Shown here in pieces: positions 1 through 7,608 of a stretch of DNA of 64,000 nucleotides. The position numbers were made by a program, and so were the translations under genes. The notes beneath the pieces were generated by a model that saw only the letters and a list, made by a program, of their open reading frames with translations, ran no database searches and had not been told where the DNA came from. The stretch's first letter is position 1; each line of letters opens with the position of its first letter. The stretch spans positions 62,001 through 126,000 of the forward strand of contig NZ_JASC01000013.1 of assembly GCF_000622365.1 (NCBI RefSeq), written 5' to 3'. The DNA is from Sulfitobacter noctilucae (lineage in GTDB: Bacteria > Pseudomonadota > Alphaproteobacteria > Rhodobacterales > Rhodobacteraceae).

Positions 1-294
1 GTAGCCGCATCGCTCAAGGCATGGATCGACCTGATTTGCCGCGCCGGTGAGACATTCCAGTACACCGCCACCGGTCCCGTTGGCCTACTGAAAGGCAAAC
101 GTGCGATCCTCGTGCTGGCATCGGGCGGCACGCAAATCGGTTCCGAAATGGACTATGCCAGCGGGTACATGCGCCAGATCATGAATTTCATCGGCATAGA
201 AGAGGTCGAGATCGTTGCAGCCGACGCTCTGATGATGGACGCCGACGCCGCGCAGGATCGCGCCGCCACCGCGATCGACAAACTGGCCGCCTAA
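1..294 (+). CDS. azoR: FMN-dependent NADH-azoreductase / quinone reductase, 3' part only
   Basis: The frame is open from the first base to a TAA at 292-294, giving 97 C-terminal residues. The segment reads as the end of a flavodoxin-fold AzoR-type enzyme: a core strand (RAILVLASGG) followed by a G-S-E-MDYASGY region and a helix-rich C-terminus ending in AATAIDKLAA. Members reduce azo bonds or quinones with NADH through FMN as soluble dimers. The N-terminal FMN-binding half lies outside the window, so the exact subfamily is an inference. No start is visible, and the gene is separated from ffh by 237 bases. Confidence 0.7.
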   Translation, partial: VAASLKAWIDLICRAGETFQYTATGPVGLLKGKRAILVLASGGTQIGSEMDYASGYMRQIMNFIGIEEVEIVAADALMMDADAAQDRAATAIDKLAA

Positions 295-303
295 GCGCTA
301 AGG

Positions 304-329
304 CATGCAGCGCTCCCCGCCGCTGCATG
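304..329 (+). terminator. Hairpin after the azoR-like gene
   Basis: CATGCAGCG (304-312) and CGCTGCATG (321-329) form a perfect 9-bp stem with an 8-base loop just after the stop codon. The downstream sequence is pyrimidine-rich but has no real U-tract, so it is a weak intrinsic terminator or a 3'-end stabiliser. Confidence 0.4.
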
Positions 330-462
330 TCTTGACTCCTTCCCTCTAAACGCCTAATTGCCGCTCAATCCCGGAAGCAAAGCCTTCCGGTCCCATTGCC
401 ATGAGGCAGGGATCGCCCTCCGTCAGCGCGTTGCGCCCACGGGGGCCGCTCCGCTTTGGGAT

Positions 463-491
463 TTGCGCATTTTCGCGGGCCTTCCTAAATA
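463..491 (+). promoter_or_regulatory. Predicted sigma-70-type promoter of ffh
   Basis: TTGCGC (463-468), a 17-base spacer and TAAATA (486-491) lie 41 bases before the ffh start. The spacing is ideal and the hexamers are moderate matches. This is a prediction by eye. Confidence 0.4.
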
Positions 492-531
492 GGAGGCATC
501 CCGCAACCGAACCGAGAAAGGGGCCAGCCCC

Positions 532-2028
532 ATGTTTGAGAACCTCAGCGAACGCCTTTCAGGCGTCTTTGACCGCCTCACGAAACAGGGTGCCCTGTCA
601 GAGGAAGACGTCAAAACTGCCCTGCGCGAAGTGCGCGTGGCTTTGCTTGAGGCGGATGTGTCCCTCCCGGTTGCACGTGACTTTGTCAAAGCGGTGCAGG
701 ACAAAGCCACCGGTCAGGCCGTCACCAAATCCATCACACCCGGCCAGCAGGTCGTCAAGATCGTTCATGATGCGCTGATTGATGTGCTTAGCGGCGAAGG
801 CGAACCGGGTGCGCTCAAGATTGATAATCCACCGGCACCCATCCTGATGGTTGGCCTGCAAGGCGGCGGTAAAACAACAACGACAGCGAAACTTGCAAAA
901 CGGCTGAAAGAACGTGATGGCAAGCGCGTGCTTATGGCCTCGCTCGACGTGAACCGCCCCGCCGCGATGGAACAGCTGGCGATCCTCGGCACCCAGATCG
1001 GCGTCGACACCCTTCCCATCGTCAAAGGTGAAGACCCCGTTGCCATTACCAAACGCGCCAAGACCCAAGCCGGGCTTGGGGGCTATGACGTATATATGCT
1101 CGACACCGCCGGGCGCCTCTCAATCGACGAAGAGCTTATGGCCCAGGTCGAAGCCGTCCGCGATGTAGTCACGCCGCGCGAGACACTTCTGGTGGTCGAT
1201 GGCCTGACAGGTCAAGACGCGGTGAACACCGCCGAAAACTTCGACGACCGCATCGGCATTACCGGCGTTGTCCTCACCCGGATGGACGGCGACGGACGCG
1301 GTGGTGCCGCCCTTTCCATGCGTGCCGTAACCGGCAAACCCATCAAGTTCGTCGGCCTTGGCGAAAAGATGGACGCGCTCGAGACCTTCGAGCCCGAGCG
1401 CATCGCGGGCCGTATCCTTGGCATGGGCGACATTGTTGCCTTGGTCGAGAAAGCACAGGAAACTATCGAAGCCGAGCAAGCCGAGCGCATGATGAAGCGC
1501 ATGGCCAAAGGTCAGTTCAACATGAACGACCTCAAGATGCAGCTTGAGCAGATGATGAAGATGGGCGGCATGCAGGGTATGATGGGCATGATGCCCGGCA
1601 TGGGCAAAATGGCCAAACAGGTCGAAGACGCAGGTCTCGACGACAAGGTGCTGGTCCGTCAGATCGCCCTGATCCAGTCCATGACCAAAAAAGAACGCGC
1701 CAACCCGGCGTTGCTGCAAGCCTCCCGTAAGAAACGCATAGCCAAAGGTGCGGGCATGGAAGTCTCCGACCTCAACAAGCTGATGAAAATGCACCGCCAG
1801 ATGTCCGACATGATGAAAAAAATGGGCAAGATGGGTAAGGGCGGCATGCTCAAACAGGCCATGAAAGGCATGATGGGCAAAGGCGGCATGGACCCTGCGG
1901 CGATGGCCGGACAGATGGACCCCAAAGCCATGGAAGCCGCCGCCAAAGCCATGGGCGGCAAACTGCCGGGCATGGGTGGCGGCATGGGCCTGCCCTCAGG
2001 CCTGAGCGGGTTTGGCAAAAAGAAATGA
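532..2028 (+). CDS. ffh: Signal recognition particle protein Ffh (SRP54 GTPase)
   Basis: Full-length Ffh, 498 aa. It binds 4.5S RNA and signal sequences of nascent inner-membrane proteins and docks with FtsY. Visible parts: an N-terminal helical bundle (about 1-95), the G1 P-loop GLQGGGKTTTTAKLA (about 108-122), the DTAGR G3 motif, TRMDGDGRGGAAL in the G domain, and a methionine-rich M domain from about residue 320 with runs such as MGGMQGMMGMMPGMG. The C-terminal tail is rich in Met, Gly and Lys and ends GFGKKK. A sigma-70-like promoter sits upstream. Its RNA partner gene (ffs) lies in the same window at about 50.5 kb. Confidence 0.97.
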   Translation: MFENLSERLSGVFDRLTKQGALSEEDVKTALREVRVALLEADVSLPVARDFVKAVQDKATGQAVTKSITPGQQVVKIVHDALIDVLSGEGEPGALKIDNPPAPILMVGLQGGGKTTTTAKLAKRLKERDGKRVLMASLDVNRPAAMEQLAILGTQIGVDTLPIVKGEDPVAITKRAKTQAGLGGYDVYMLDTAGRLSIDEELMAQVEAVRDVVTPRETLLVVDGLTGQDAVNTAENFDDRIGITGVVLTRMDGDGRGGAALSMRAVTGKPIKFVGLGEKMDALETFEPERIAGRILGMGDIVALVEKAQETIEAEQAERMMKRMAKGQFNMNDLKMQLEQMMKMGGMQGMMGMMPGMGKMAKQVEDAGLDDKVLVRQIALIQSMTKKERANPALLQASRKKRIAKGAGMEVSDLNKLMKMHRQMSDMMKKMGKMGKGGMLKQAMKGMMGKGGMDPAAMAGQMDPKAMEAAAKAMGGKLPGMGGGMGLPSGLSGFGKKK

Positions 2029-2064
2029 TGCAGCCGATCCAAATACCAACCGGTAGTTCTGCAC

Positions 2065-2204
2065 GGGGTCAAGGATGCCGCAGGCACCGCGCCCTGCGCG
2101 GCCTGTCCTTGACGCCGGGTGGAATCGCCACCTACCCTCGCACAGGTGCCTTGAGCGCAGACCTGCGGCTCAAGCACCTCTCAGCAACAGGGGCAAACGA
2201 TACC
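2065..2204 (+). ncRNA. Candidate structured RNA between ffh and the GNAT gene
   Basis: The 262-base gap after ffh contains four consecutive hairpins. H1 has 8 bp (GTCAAGGA 2068-2075 with TCCTTGAC 2106-2113) extended inside by GCCGC/GCGGC and AGG/CCT. H2 is GGTGG/CCACC around 2118-2133. H3 (2144-2179) pairs AGGTG with CACCT and continues CTTGAGC with GCTCAAG, closing on a 4-base loop. H4 is GGGG/CCCC at about 2187-2204. A reading frame across the region (2025-2303) has no recognisable protein features. It could be a 5' leader of the GNAT operon, a riboswitch-like element, or a processed small RNA. I do not recognise a known family, and the strand is inferred from the neighbouring genes. Confidence 0.4.
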
Positions 2205-2290
2205 CCGCGCACAACACTCCAGTCTTGCGAGCACGGCGCGACACGCACCCATAATCGAATCGCGCTTCAGCGCGGCACTCAGGTCACGTC

Positions 2291-2812
2291 ATGCAACAGA
2301 TGACTGATCCCATCCCGGTGCTCGACACCCAGCGCCTGACCCTGCGCGCGCCCAAAGCGTCGGATCTGCCGACCCTGACCGCGTTCTATGAAACAGAACG
2401 CAGTCATATGGTCGGCGGCCCACGCAGTGCTTCACAAAGCTTTACCTCGCTGGCCTCGCGGATCGGTCATTGGGCGCTGCTGGGCTACGGCCTTTGGCAC
2501 ATCGACAACCGCGAAAACGGCGACTTTCTAGGCTGGGTTGGCGTGCTCAATCCGCCGGATTGGGATGAACCTGAACTAGGCTGGACGCTCTTTGCCCATG
2601 CCGAAGGCAAAGGATACGCCTTTGAAGCCGCCCGCGCGGCCCGTGCCTATGCCGCGCAGGAATTCAAGCTTGATGGCATGATCAGCTATATCCGCGCTGA
2701 CAACACCCGTTCCGCCAATCTCGCCCGGCGCCTTGGTGCCACGTACGAACGCGATGGCGAAGTCATTGGTACGCCCTGCCACATCTGGCGCCATCCAAAG
2801 GAGGCCGCATGA
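2291..2812 (+). CDS. GNAT family N-acetyltransferase (RimJ/RimL-like)
   Basis: A 173-aa protein with the layout of RimJ/RimL-type GNATs. An N-terminal TQRLTLRAP-like strand (residues 11-20) is followed by GLWHIDNRENGDFLGWVG, an ELGWTLFAHAEGKGYAFEAARA acetyl-CoA-binding region (about 96-117) and a C-terminal SANLARRLGATYERDG motif. Such enzymes acetylate protein N-termini or small amines; the substrate here cannot be read. The ATG at 2300 is an alternative start. Its stop overlaps the chorismate mutase start (ATGA at 2809-2812), so the two genes are translationally coupled. Confidence 0.85.
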   Translation: MQQMTDPIPVLDTQRLTLRAPKASDLPTLTAFYETERSHMVGGPRSASQSFTSLASRIGHWALLGYGLWHIDNRENGDFLGWVGVLNPPDWDEPELGWTLFAHAEGKGYAFEAARAARAYAAQEFKLDGMISYIRADNTRSANLARRLGATYERDGEVIGTPCHIWRHPKEAA

Positions 2813-3105
2813 CCGATCCTGTCAAACTCGCCGCAGAAGTGCTGGCCGATCACCGCGCCTCCATCGACCGTCTCGATGCGATCCTCGTCTATACACTGGG
2901 CGAGCGGTTCAAACACACACAGGCTGTGGGGAAACTCAAAGCCGAACACGACCTTCCCCCGTCCGATCCCAACCGCGAAGCGGATCAGATCGCGCGGCTC
3001 GAAGATTTGGCGACAAGGGCAGACCTTGATCCCGAATTCGCCAAGAAGTTTCTGAACTTCATCATCGCTGAAGTCATTCAGCATCACAAAAGTCACCAAT
3101 CGTAA
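2809..3105 (+). CDS. Chorismate mutase (AroQ class)
   Basis: A 98-aa all-helical protein matching the AroQ fold. An R-x3-D-x-LD-x-I-like start (HRASIDRLDAILVYTLGERF) is followed by a KLKAEHDLPPSDPNRE segment and a C-terminal helix with FAKKFLNFIIAEVI. It would convert chorismate to prephenate for Phe/Tyr synthesis; prephenate dehydratase (pheA) lies separately at 46 kb in this window. It is a stand-alone monofunctional form, coupled to the preceding GNAT gene and 29 bases ahead of rpsP. Confidence 0.88.
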   Translation: MTDPVKLAAEVLADHRASIDRLDAILVYTLGERFKHTQAVGKLKAEHDLPPSDPNREADQIARLEDLATRADLDPEFAKKFLNFIIAEVIQHHKSHQS

Positions 3106-3134
3106 AACGACAATCAACTTAAGGACTACACATC

Positions 3135-3536
3135 ATGGCTATGAAAATTCGTCTCGCCCGCGGCGGCTCCAAAAAGCGCCCCTTCTACCGTATCGTTGCA
3201 GCGGATAGCCGCATGCCACGCGACGGCCGCTTCATCGAAAAGCTGGGCACATATAACCCATTGCTGCCCAAAGACAGCGAAGAGCGCGTGAAAATGGACG
3301 TCGAAAAGGTCAAGGAATGGATGGCCAAGGGTGCCCAGCCTACAGACCGCGTGCGTCGCATGTTGGAAGCCGCAGGCGCCCTGCCCAAGACAGAGCGTAA
3401 CAACCCCAACAAAGGCACACCGGGCAAGAAAGCCCAAGAGCGCGTGCAGGAGAAAGCCGACAAGGCCGCAGCCGCAGCAGAAGCCGCCGCCGCACCAGCC
3501 GAAGAAGCACCTGCGGAAGAAGCCGCATCCGAGTAA
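3135..3536 (+). CDS. rpsP: 30S ribosomal protein S16
   Basis: Starts [21 protein letters not shown], the diagnostic S16 N-terminus, and continues with a [15 protein letters not shown] motif. At 133 aa it is longer than the about 80-aa core. The extra C-terminal 45 residues are an Ala/Glu-rich tail ([15 protein letters not shown]), common in alphaproteobacterial S16. The start is supported by an AAGGA ribosome-binding site at 3120-3124. It heads the rpsP-rimM-trmD-rplS order, here interrupted by bluB and other genes. Confidence 0.97.
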   Translation: MAMKIRLARGGSKKRPFYRIVAADSRMPRDGRFIEKLGTYNPLLPKDSEERVKMDVEKVKEWMAKGAQPTDRVRRMLEAAGALPKTERNNPNKGTPGKKAQERVQEKADKAAAAAEAAAAPAEEAPAEEAASE

Positions 3537-3555
3537 GCAAACAGGCACGCCCGGC

Positions 3556-4185
3556 ATGGACAGATTTTCTGATGACTTCCGTGCCGGGCTGCACGATCTG
3601 ATGCGCTGGCGGCGCGATGTGCGCCACTTTCGTACCGATCCGGTGGATGAGGCATTGCTTAAGCAATGTCTCGACACCTTCTCCCTCGCCCCTTCTGTCG
3701 GGCTGTCAGAACCTTGGCGCATTCTGCGCGTCACTTCGGACGCTGCCCGTACACAGGCCATCGAAAATTTCACTGACAGCAACACGCAGGCTTTGGCCGG
3801 TTTCACCGGGGATCAAGCAAAACTCTATGCCTCGCTCAAACTTTCGGGCATGCGCGAAGCGCCCGAACACCTTGCGATCTATTGTGATGACAGCACAAGC
3901 AAAGGCAGCGGTCTGGGTGCCGCCTCCATGCCGGAGATGCGCCGCTATTCGGTTGTGGGCGCCATCACCCTCATGTGGCTCACGGCCCGCAGCCTTGGTC
4001 TTGGCATCGGCTGGGTTTCGGTCCTTGACCCCGTCCGTCTGAACGCTGATCTTGAGGTGCCGAAGGGTTGGACACTGGTGGCTTACCTGTGTTTGGGGTG
4101 GCCTGCCGAAAACACCACAACCCCCGAACTGGAAACCAAAGGCTGGGAAACCCGCGCCCCCGCCTTGCACATTGAAAGCCGTTGA
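3556..4185 (+). CDS. bluB: 5,6-dimethylbenzimidazole synthase BluB
   Basis: A 209-aa flavin-destructase of the nitroreductase fold. It fragments FMNH2 with O2 to make the lower ligand of vitamin B12. Visible BluB signatures are a RWRRDVRHFR start, LAPSVGLSEPWRILRV (about 45-60), GLGAASMPEMRRYSVVGAITLMWL and GLGIGWVSVLDP. An in-frame extension upstream (from 3331) only reads rpsP in another frame; the ATG at 3556 fits the family start. It lies 19 bases after rpsP, inside a ribosomal operon and apart from other cobalamin genes. Confidence 0.9.
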   Translation: MDRFSDDFRAGLHDLMRWRRDVRHFRTDPVDEALLKQCLDTFSLAPSVGLSEPWRILRVTSDAARTQAIENFTDSNTQALAGFTGDQAKLYASLKLSGMREAPEHLAIYCDDSTSKGSGLGAASMPEMRRYSVVGAITLMWLTARSLGLGIGWVSVLDPVRLNADLEVPKGWTLVAYLCLGWPAENTTTPELETKGWETRAPALHIESR

Positions 4186-4334
4186 TGTTCCGCCTGATCT
4201 TGCCCCTTCTAACGCTCGTCATCGGTTTTGCCATCGGCATCTGGTATGACCGCCATCAAATGTCGGTCGAATGCGCCACGGGCGAGGGCCAATGGACCGG
4301 CACAATCTGCGTCAACTCGGAGCTGTTACAATGA
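4185..4334 (+). CDS. Small single-span membrane protein, 49 aa
   Basis: The ATG overlaps the bluB stop (TGATG at 4183-4187) and the TGA overlaps the rimM ATG (ATGA at 4331-4334), so it is embedded without gaps. The peptide begins [20 protein letters not shown], one hydrophobic helix, then [17 protein letters not shown] with two cysteines (C30 and C42). This is an N-in single-pass or signal-anchor topology. I do not recognise a family. Perfect start/stop coupling on both sides is the main evidence that it is real. Confidence 0.65.
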   Translation: MFRLILPLLTLVIGFAIGIWYDRHQMSVECATGEGQWTGTICVNSELLQ

Positions 4335-4852
4335 CCGATCTCATTCCTGTGGGTGCCATCGCAGGTGCCTATGGCGTGCGTGGCGAACTGCGCGTCAAAA
4401 GTTATTGCGCCGTGCCCGAAGACATCGAACGCTACAGCCCTCTGTGGACCGAAGACCGTGCCAATCAATTTGCCCTCGCGATCCTGCGCCCGATCAAGAA
4501 CGGGTTTGCCGCCCGTATCCCGGATGTGGCCACCAAAGAGGACGCGGACGCCCTGCGCGGCACGGTCCTATATGCCGAACGCACACAGTTGCCCTCGCTG
4601 CCGGATGATGAATTCTACTATGCGGATTTGATAGGGCTTGAGGTATTCGACACCGGCGGTGTGCTTTTGGGCCGTGTGAAGACAGTGAACAACCACGGTG
4701 CCGACGATCTGCTGGAACTGCAATTGGCCGGCTCTTCCGAGACCGTCTTTCTGCCCTTCACCAAATCGGCAGTGCCCACGGTCGATCTGGCCTCTGGCCG
4801 TATTGTGGCGGACCCGCCTTTGGGCATTCTGCCACAAAGCGAAGACAGCTGA
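4331..4852 (+). CDS. rimM: Ribosome maturation factor RimM
   Basis: 173 aa from the ATG at 4331, which gives the typical start ([19 protein letters not shown]). The N-terminal RimM barrel is followed by a PRC-barrel ([16 protein letters not shown], then [10 protein letters not shown] and [15 protein letters not shown]). It binds S19 and assists 30S head maturation. Longer upstream in-frame starts (4271) would overlap the 49-aa gene and are not needed. It is coupled by ATGA to the small gene before it and to the sulfotransferase gene after it. Confidence 0.95.
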   Translation: MTDLIPVGAIAGAYGVRGELRVKSYCAVPEDIERYSPLWTEDRANQFALAILRPIKNGFAARIPDVATKEDADALRGTVLYAERTQLPSLPDDEFYYADLIGLEVFDTGGVLLGRVKTVNNHGADDLLELQLAGSSETVFLPFTKSAVPTVDLASGRIVADPPLGILPQSEDS

Positions 4853-5643
4853 TGGCGCGCCGGATTATCCTGCATACAGGGTTTCACAAAACCGGCACGT
4901 CCACCCTGCAAGCAACTTTGCGTGAAAACCGCGTGGCGCTGAAACACCATGTGGCACTGCGTCTGCGCTGGCATCTCAAGGATGTTGTCGCCGCCGCCCG
5001 CGGGTATTCGATGGATCACGATCCGCTGACCCTGATCAAGGTACAGACCCGCTTTGGCCAGATGGTGAATGAACTACCCGGCATGCCCCGCCGCACGCTG
5101 ATCATCTCGGCTGAAGAACTCTTGGGGCACCTTCCCGGTCGCGACGACCTTGCCAATTACGGGGCTGCCCCCGTTTTGCTGTATGCCTATTGGGAAATAC
5201 TCAAGTCACGGTACCCGCAAGCCGAGATCCTGATCTATCTGACCACCCGTGCCCCAGAAGCCTGGCTGGCTTCGGCCTATGCCGAACATGTAAAGTCCTC
5301 CAATATGACACTTGATTTCGACAGTTTCCGCGCACGCTTTGCCGGTGCTGCCGATCTTGAGGCGACGGTGGCAGATATTGCCAGCCGCGTGCCCGTGAAG
5401 GTTCACAGCATCCGCCTTGAAAACTGCCGCGATCTGCCCTTGGGCCCATTGGATCCCCTGCTTGATCTGGCCGAAGTTCCATTGGCCCTGCGCCCAGAGC
5501 TGGTCCCTGCAAAGTATGTCAACCGGCGTCCCAGCGATACAGTTCTGCAGGCATTGCTAGCCGCGAACCAAACCTACGCAAGCGACGCGCAAGCCCGCAA
5601 CGCCGCCAAGGCCGCGATCCTTTCACAGGCGGGTCTGTCATGA
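4852..5643 (+). CDS. Sulfotransferase-like P-loop protein
   Basis: A 263-aa protein starting [20 protein letters not shown]. The GFHKTGTS segment is the 5'-PSB (PAPS-binding) loop seen in Sulfotransfer family proteins and is equivalent to a P-loop. A central ILIYLTTRAPEAWLASAY fits the 3'-PB loop region (R-x-P-x-x-W-x-x-S). The acceptor substrate is unknown; bacterial relatives sulfate polysaccharides or small molecules. It is fused by ATGA-type overlaps to both rimM (4852) and trmD (5640-5643), an odd place for this type of gene. Confidence 0.75.
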   Translation: MARRIILHTGFHKTGTSTLQATLRENRVALKHHVALRLRWHLKDVVAAARGYSMDHDPLTLIKVQTRFGQMVNELPGMPRRTLIISAEELLGHLPGRDDLANYGAAPVLLYAYWEILKSRYPQAEILIYLTTRAPEAWLASAYAEHVKSSNMTLDFDSFRARFAGAADLEATVADIASRVPVKVHSIRLENCRDLPLGPLDPLLDLAEVPLALRPELVPAKYVNRRPSDTVLQALLAANQTYASDAQARNAAKAAILSQAGLS

Positions 5644-6437
5644 AAACGCCTGCCCGCTCTCATGGCCGTCAATCCGTGACGGCGTCGCTCAAGCCGCGTG
5701 AATTGATGCAGCCGCAGCCCGACTACAGCGGCGTCTGGCAGGCCCGTGTCATTACACTGTTTCCTGATCTCTTTCCCGGTGTTCTGGGGGGCAGCCTGAC
5801 GGGCAAGGCCCTGCAAGAGGGCCGCTGGCAGTTGCACACGCATGATCTGCGCCGTTTCGGCATCGGCAAACATCGCAATGTCGATGACACACCTGCGGGT
5901 GGTGGTGCGGGCATGGTCCTGCGAGCCGATGTGGTTGGCCCCGCGATCGAAACTGCACAGGCCCAGGCACGCGGGCGTTGGCCGATCCTGTATATGTCAC
6001 CGCGCGGCCGCCGCTTTGACCAGGCGATGGCGCGTGACCTGTCCACCTGTCAGGGCGTGACAATGCTGTGCGGGCGCTTTGAAGGTGTCGATGAAAGGGT
6101 GATTGAACACTATAACCTGACCGAAGTTTCGCTGGGCGACTTTGTCATGACTGGTGGTGAACTGGCGGCGCAGGCCATGATCGACGCCACCGTGCGGCTG
6201 TTGCCGGGTGTCTTGGGCAATGCGGACAGCACCGTTGAGGAAAGCCATTCCGCTGGCCTTCTGGAGCATCCTCAATACACCAGGCCCCCTGTCTGGGAAG
6301 GCCGCGAGATACCCCCGGTGTTGATGTCAGGCAATCACGGCGAGATTGCAAAATGGCGCAAGGCGCAGTCCGAAGCTTTGACGAAACAGCGCCGCCCGGA
6401 CCTGTGGAATGGTCACATAAACGATGGAGAGACATAG
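5640..6437 (+). CDS. trmD: tRNA (guanine-N1)-methyltransferase TrmD
   Basis: SPOUT-class enzyme making m1G37 from SAM. The signatures are RVITLFPDLFPGVLGGSL, DDTPAGGGAGMVLRADV, the knotted SAM site MLCGRFEGVDERV, and SLGDFVMTGGELAAQAMIDA. Length is 265 aa. Compared with other TrmDs it carries about 30 extra N-terminal residues before the first core strand. An internal ATG at 5706 would remove most of them, but the 5640 start gives an ATGA overlap with the upstream gene. Confidence 0.95.
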   Translation: MKTPARSHGRQSVTASLKPRELMQPQPDYSGVWQARVITLFPDLFPGVLGGSLTGKALQEGRWQLHTHDLRRFGIGKHRNVDDTPAGGGAGMVLRADVVGPAIETAQAQARGRWPILYMSPRGRRFDQAMARDLSTCQGVTMLCGRFEGVDERVIEHYNLTEVSLGDFVMTGGELAAQAMIDATVRLLPGVLGNADSTVEESHSAGLLEHPQYTRPPVWEGREIPPVLMSGNHGEIAKWRKAQSEALTKQRRPDLWNGHINDGET

Positions 6438-6499
6438 GCCGCGCGGAACACTATCGCGATCTCGGGCGTTCTGATGGTATATCAACTGGAGGATTTCCC

Positions 6500-6661
6500 G
6501 TGCTCAACATCATTCTTATTCTGCTTATTGTTGCCGCTGTCGCGGCCTTGCTGGGTTTTGGCCGCATATCCGGTGTCGCATTAACCGGTGCCAAGTTTCT
6601 CATCGGTGTGGTCTTGGTCCTCTTCCTGCTTGTTGTGCTGGGCTTGATCGCTATCGCCTGA
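6500..6661 (+). CDS. DUF1328 small membrane protein
   Basis: 53 aa from a GTG at 6500, preceded by a CTGGAGGA ribosome-binding site. Nearly all residues are hydrophobic in two helices (LNIILILLIVAAVAALLGFG, then FLIGVVLVLFLLVVLGLI) with the short G-x-G-x-I-SG turn typical of the YtjA/DUF1328 family, which is usually about 54 aa. Function is unknown; the family sits in the inner membrane. A longer in-frame upstream reading from 6353 overlaps trmD and is rejected in favour of the family length. Confidence 0.8.
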   Translation: MLNIILILLIVAAVAALLGFGRISGVALTGAKFLIGVVLVLFLLVVLGLIAIA

Positions 6662-6687
6662 CGGAAATCGGCAAAATACCGGGGCTT

Positions 6688-6723
6688 AGGGCACCCATGC
6701 CGTTATATGCGGCGCGGGTGCCT
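6688..6723 (+). terminator. Hairpin after the DUF1328 gene
   Basis: GGCACCC (6690-6696) pairs with GGGTGCC (6716-6722). A second stem GCCG/CGGC sits inside around TTATAT. The following sequence TCAATTGCCCCC has no strong U-run, so termination is probable but may be incomplete. Confidence 0.45.
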
Positions 6724-6734
6724 CAATTGCCCCC

Positions 6735-6763
6735 TTGATTACTACCCGTAAGCCACATAGAAC
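6735..6763 (+). promoter_or_regulatory. Predicted promoter of rplS-rpmE
   Basis: TTGATT (6735-6740), 17 bases, TAGAAC (6758-6763). It lies after the preceding hairpin and about 180 bases before rplS, which leaves a long 5' leader containing a short reading frame. Confidence 0.35.
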
Positions 6764-6834
6764 CCGCGCAACTGGAATCGCTTTGCCGCCTTTCCAGCGC
6801 TTTGCGTTTTGCGCCAGGCAAACAAGGAAAGACG

Positions 6835-6927
6835 ATGCTACCTCCGGCGGGCCACCACGGTGCAGTCCCGATAGACCCCGAAGCTCTTGGATCGCGTAAA
6901 AACTTCGTGGAACACCACGAGCATTAA
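6835..6927 (+). CDS. Possible 30-codon leader ORF upstream of rplS
   Basis: ATG at 6835 with an AAGGA site at 6824-6828. It encodes 30 residues rich in His, Pro and Glu (ends NFVEHHEH) and stops at TAA 6925-6927, whose last bases run straight into the AAAGGAG ribosome-binding site of rplS. It may be a regulatory upstream ORF or chance. No protein family is recognised. Confidence 0.35.
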   Translation: MLPPAGHHGAVPIDPEALGSRKNFVEHHEH

Positions 6928-6941
6928 AGGAGAAGCATCAG

Positions 6942-7316
6942 ATGAACCTGATTGCAGAGATTGAAGCGGAACAGATCGCTGAACTGGCCAAGGAAATCCC
7001 CGATTTCCGTGCGGGCGATACCATCCGCGTCGGCTTTAAAGTGACAGAGGGTACGCGTACCCGTGTACAGAACTACGAAGGCGTATGCATCGCGCGCAAC
7101 AACGGTCACGGCATCGCCGGTTCGTTTACTGTGCGCAAAATCAGCTTTGGTGAAGGTGTGGAGCGTGTATTCCCGCTGCATTCCACGAACATCGACAGCA
7201 TCACCGTGGTCCGCCGCGGTCGCGTGCGTCGCGCCAAACTGTACTACCTGCGCTCGCGTCGCGGCAAATCTGCGCGTATCGTCGAGAATTCCAACTACAA
7301 GCCGAAAAAAGCGTAA
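6942..7316 (+). CDS. rplS: 50S ribosomal protein L19
   Basis: 124 aa with L19 hallmarks: [57 protein letters not shown] and [23 protein letters not shown]19 lies at the 30S-50S interface. The start is supported by an AAAGGAG site 10 bases upstream. rpmE follows after 11 bases, so the two form a short ribosomal operon. Confidence 0.97.
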   Translation: MNLIAEIEAEQIAELAKEIPDFRAGDTIRVGFKVTEGTRTRVQNYEGVCIARNNGHGIAGSFTVRKISFGEGVERVFPLHSTNIDSITVVRRGRVRRAKLYYLRSRRGKSARIVENSNYKPKKA

Positions 7317-7327
7317 GGGGCGGACCG

Positions 7328-7549
7328 ATGAAAACCGATACACATCCCGAATACCACATGATCAACGTCAAAATGACAGACGGTACCGTTGTGGAAATGA
7401 AATCGACATGGGGCAAAGAAGGCGACCAGCTGTCGCTTGATATCGACCCATCCGTGCACCCTGCGTGGACCGGCGGCACAAGCCGTTTGATGGACACCGG
7501 CGGCCGCGTGTCGAAGTTCAAGAGCAAGTACGCAGGTTTGTCGCTGTAA
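7328..7549 (+). CDS. rpmE: 50S ribosomal protein L31
   Basis: 73 aa, [24 protein letters not shown] then [11 protein letters not shown] and [13 protein letters not shown], typical of L31. The CxxC zinc pair of the classical zinc-binding type is absent: there are no cysteines, so this is the zinc-independent (C-minus) form. It is followed directly by a strong terminator. Confidence 0.95.
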   Translation: MKTDTHPEYHMINVKMTDGTVVEMKSTWGKEGDQLSLDIDPSVHPAWTGGTSRLMDTGGRVSKFKSKYAGLSL

Positions 7550-7576
7550 GAAGCACTACCTTGTCGAACATCAAAG

Positions 7577-7604
7577 GGCGCAGCTTGCGGGCTGCGCCTT
7601 TTTT
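7577..7604 (+). terminator. Rho-independent terminator of rplS-rpmE
   Basis: GGCGCAGC (7577-7584) pairs with GCTGCGCC (7591-7598), followed by TTTTTT. On the minus strand the same stem sits after the RTX/Hint gene but with a weaker U-run, so it may serve convergent transcripts from both sides. Confidence 0.9.
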
Positions 7605-7608
7605 CATG

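Noticed and set aside
2025-2303. 92-aa open frame after ffh, including GCAAACGAT that resembles a tmRNA resume sequence (Ala-Asn-Asp)
   Set aside because: No tag ending (LAA/VAA-stop) follows, no tRNA-like acceptor half is nearby, and the protein has no family character. The pairing pattern is better described as an unassigned structured RNA.
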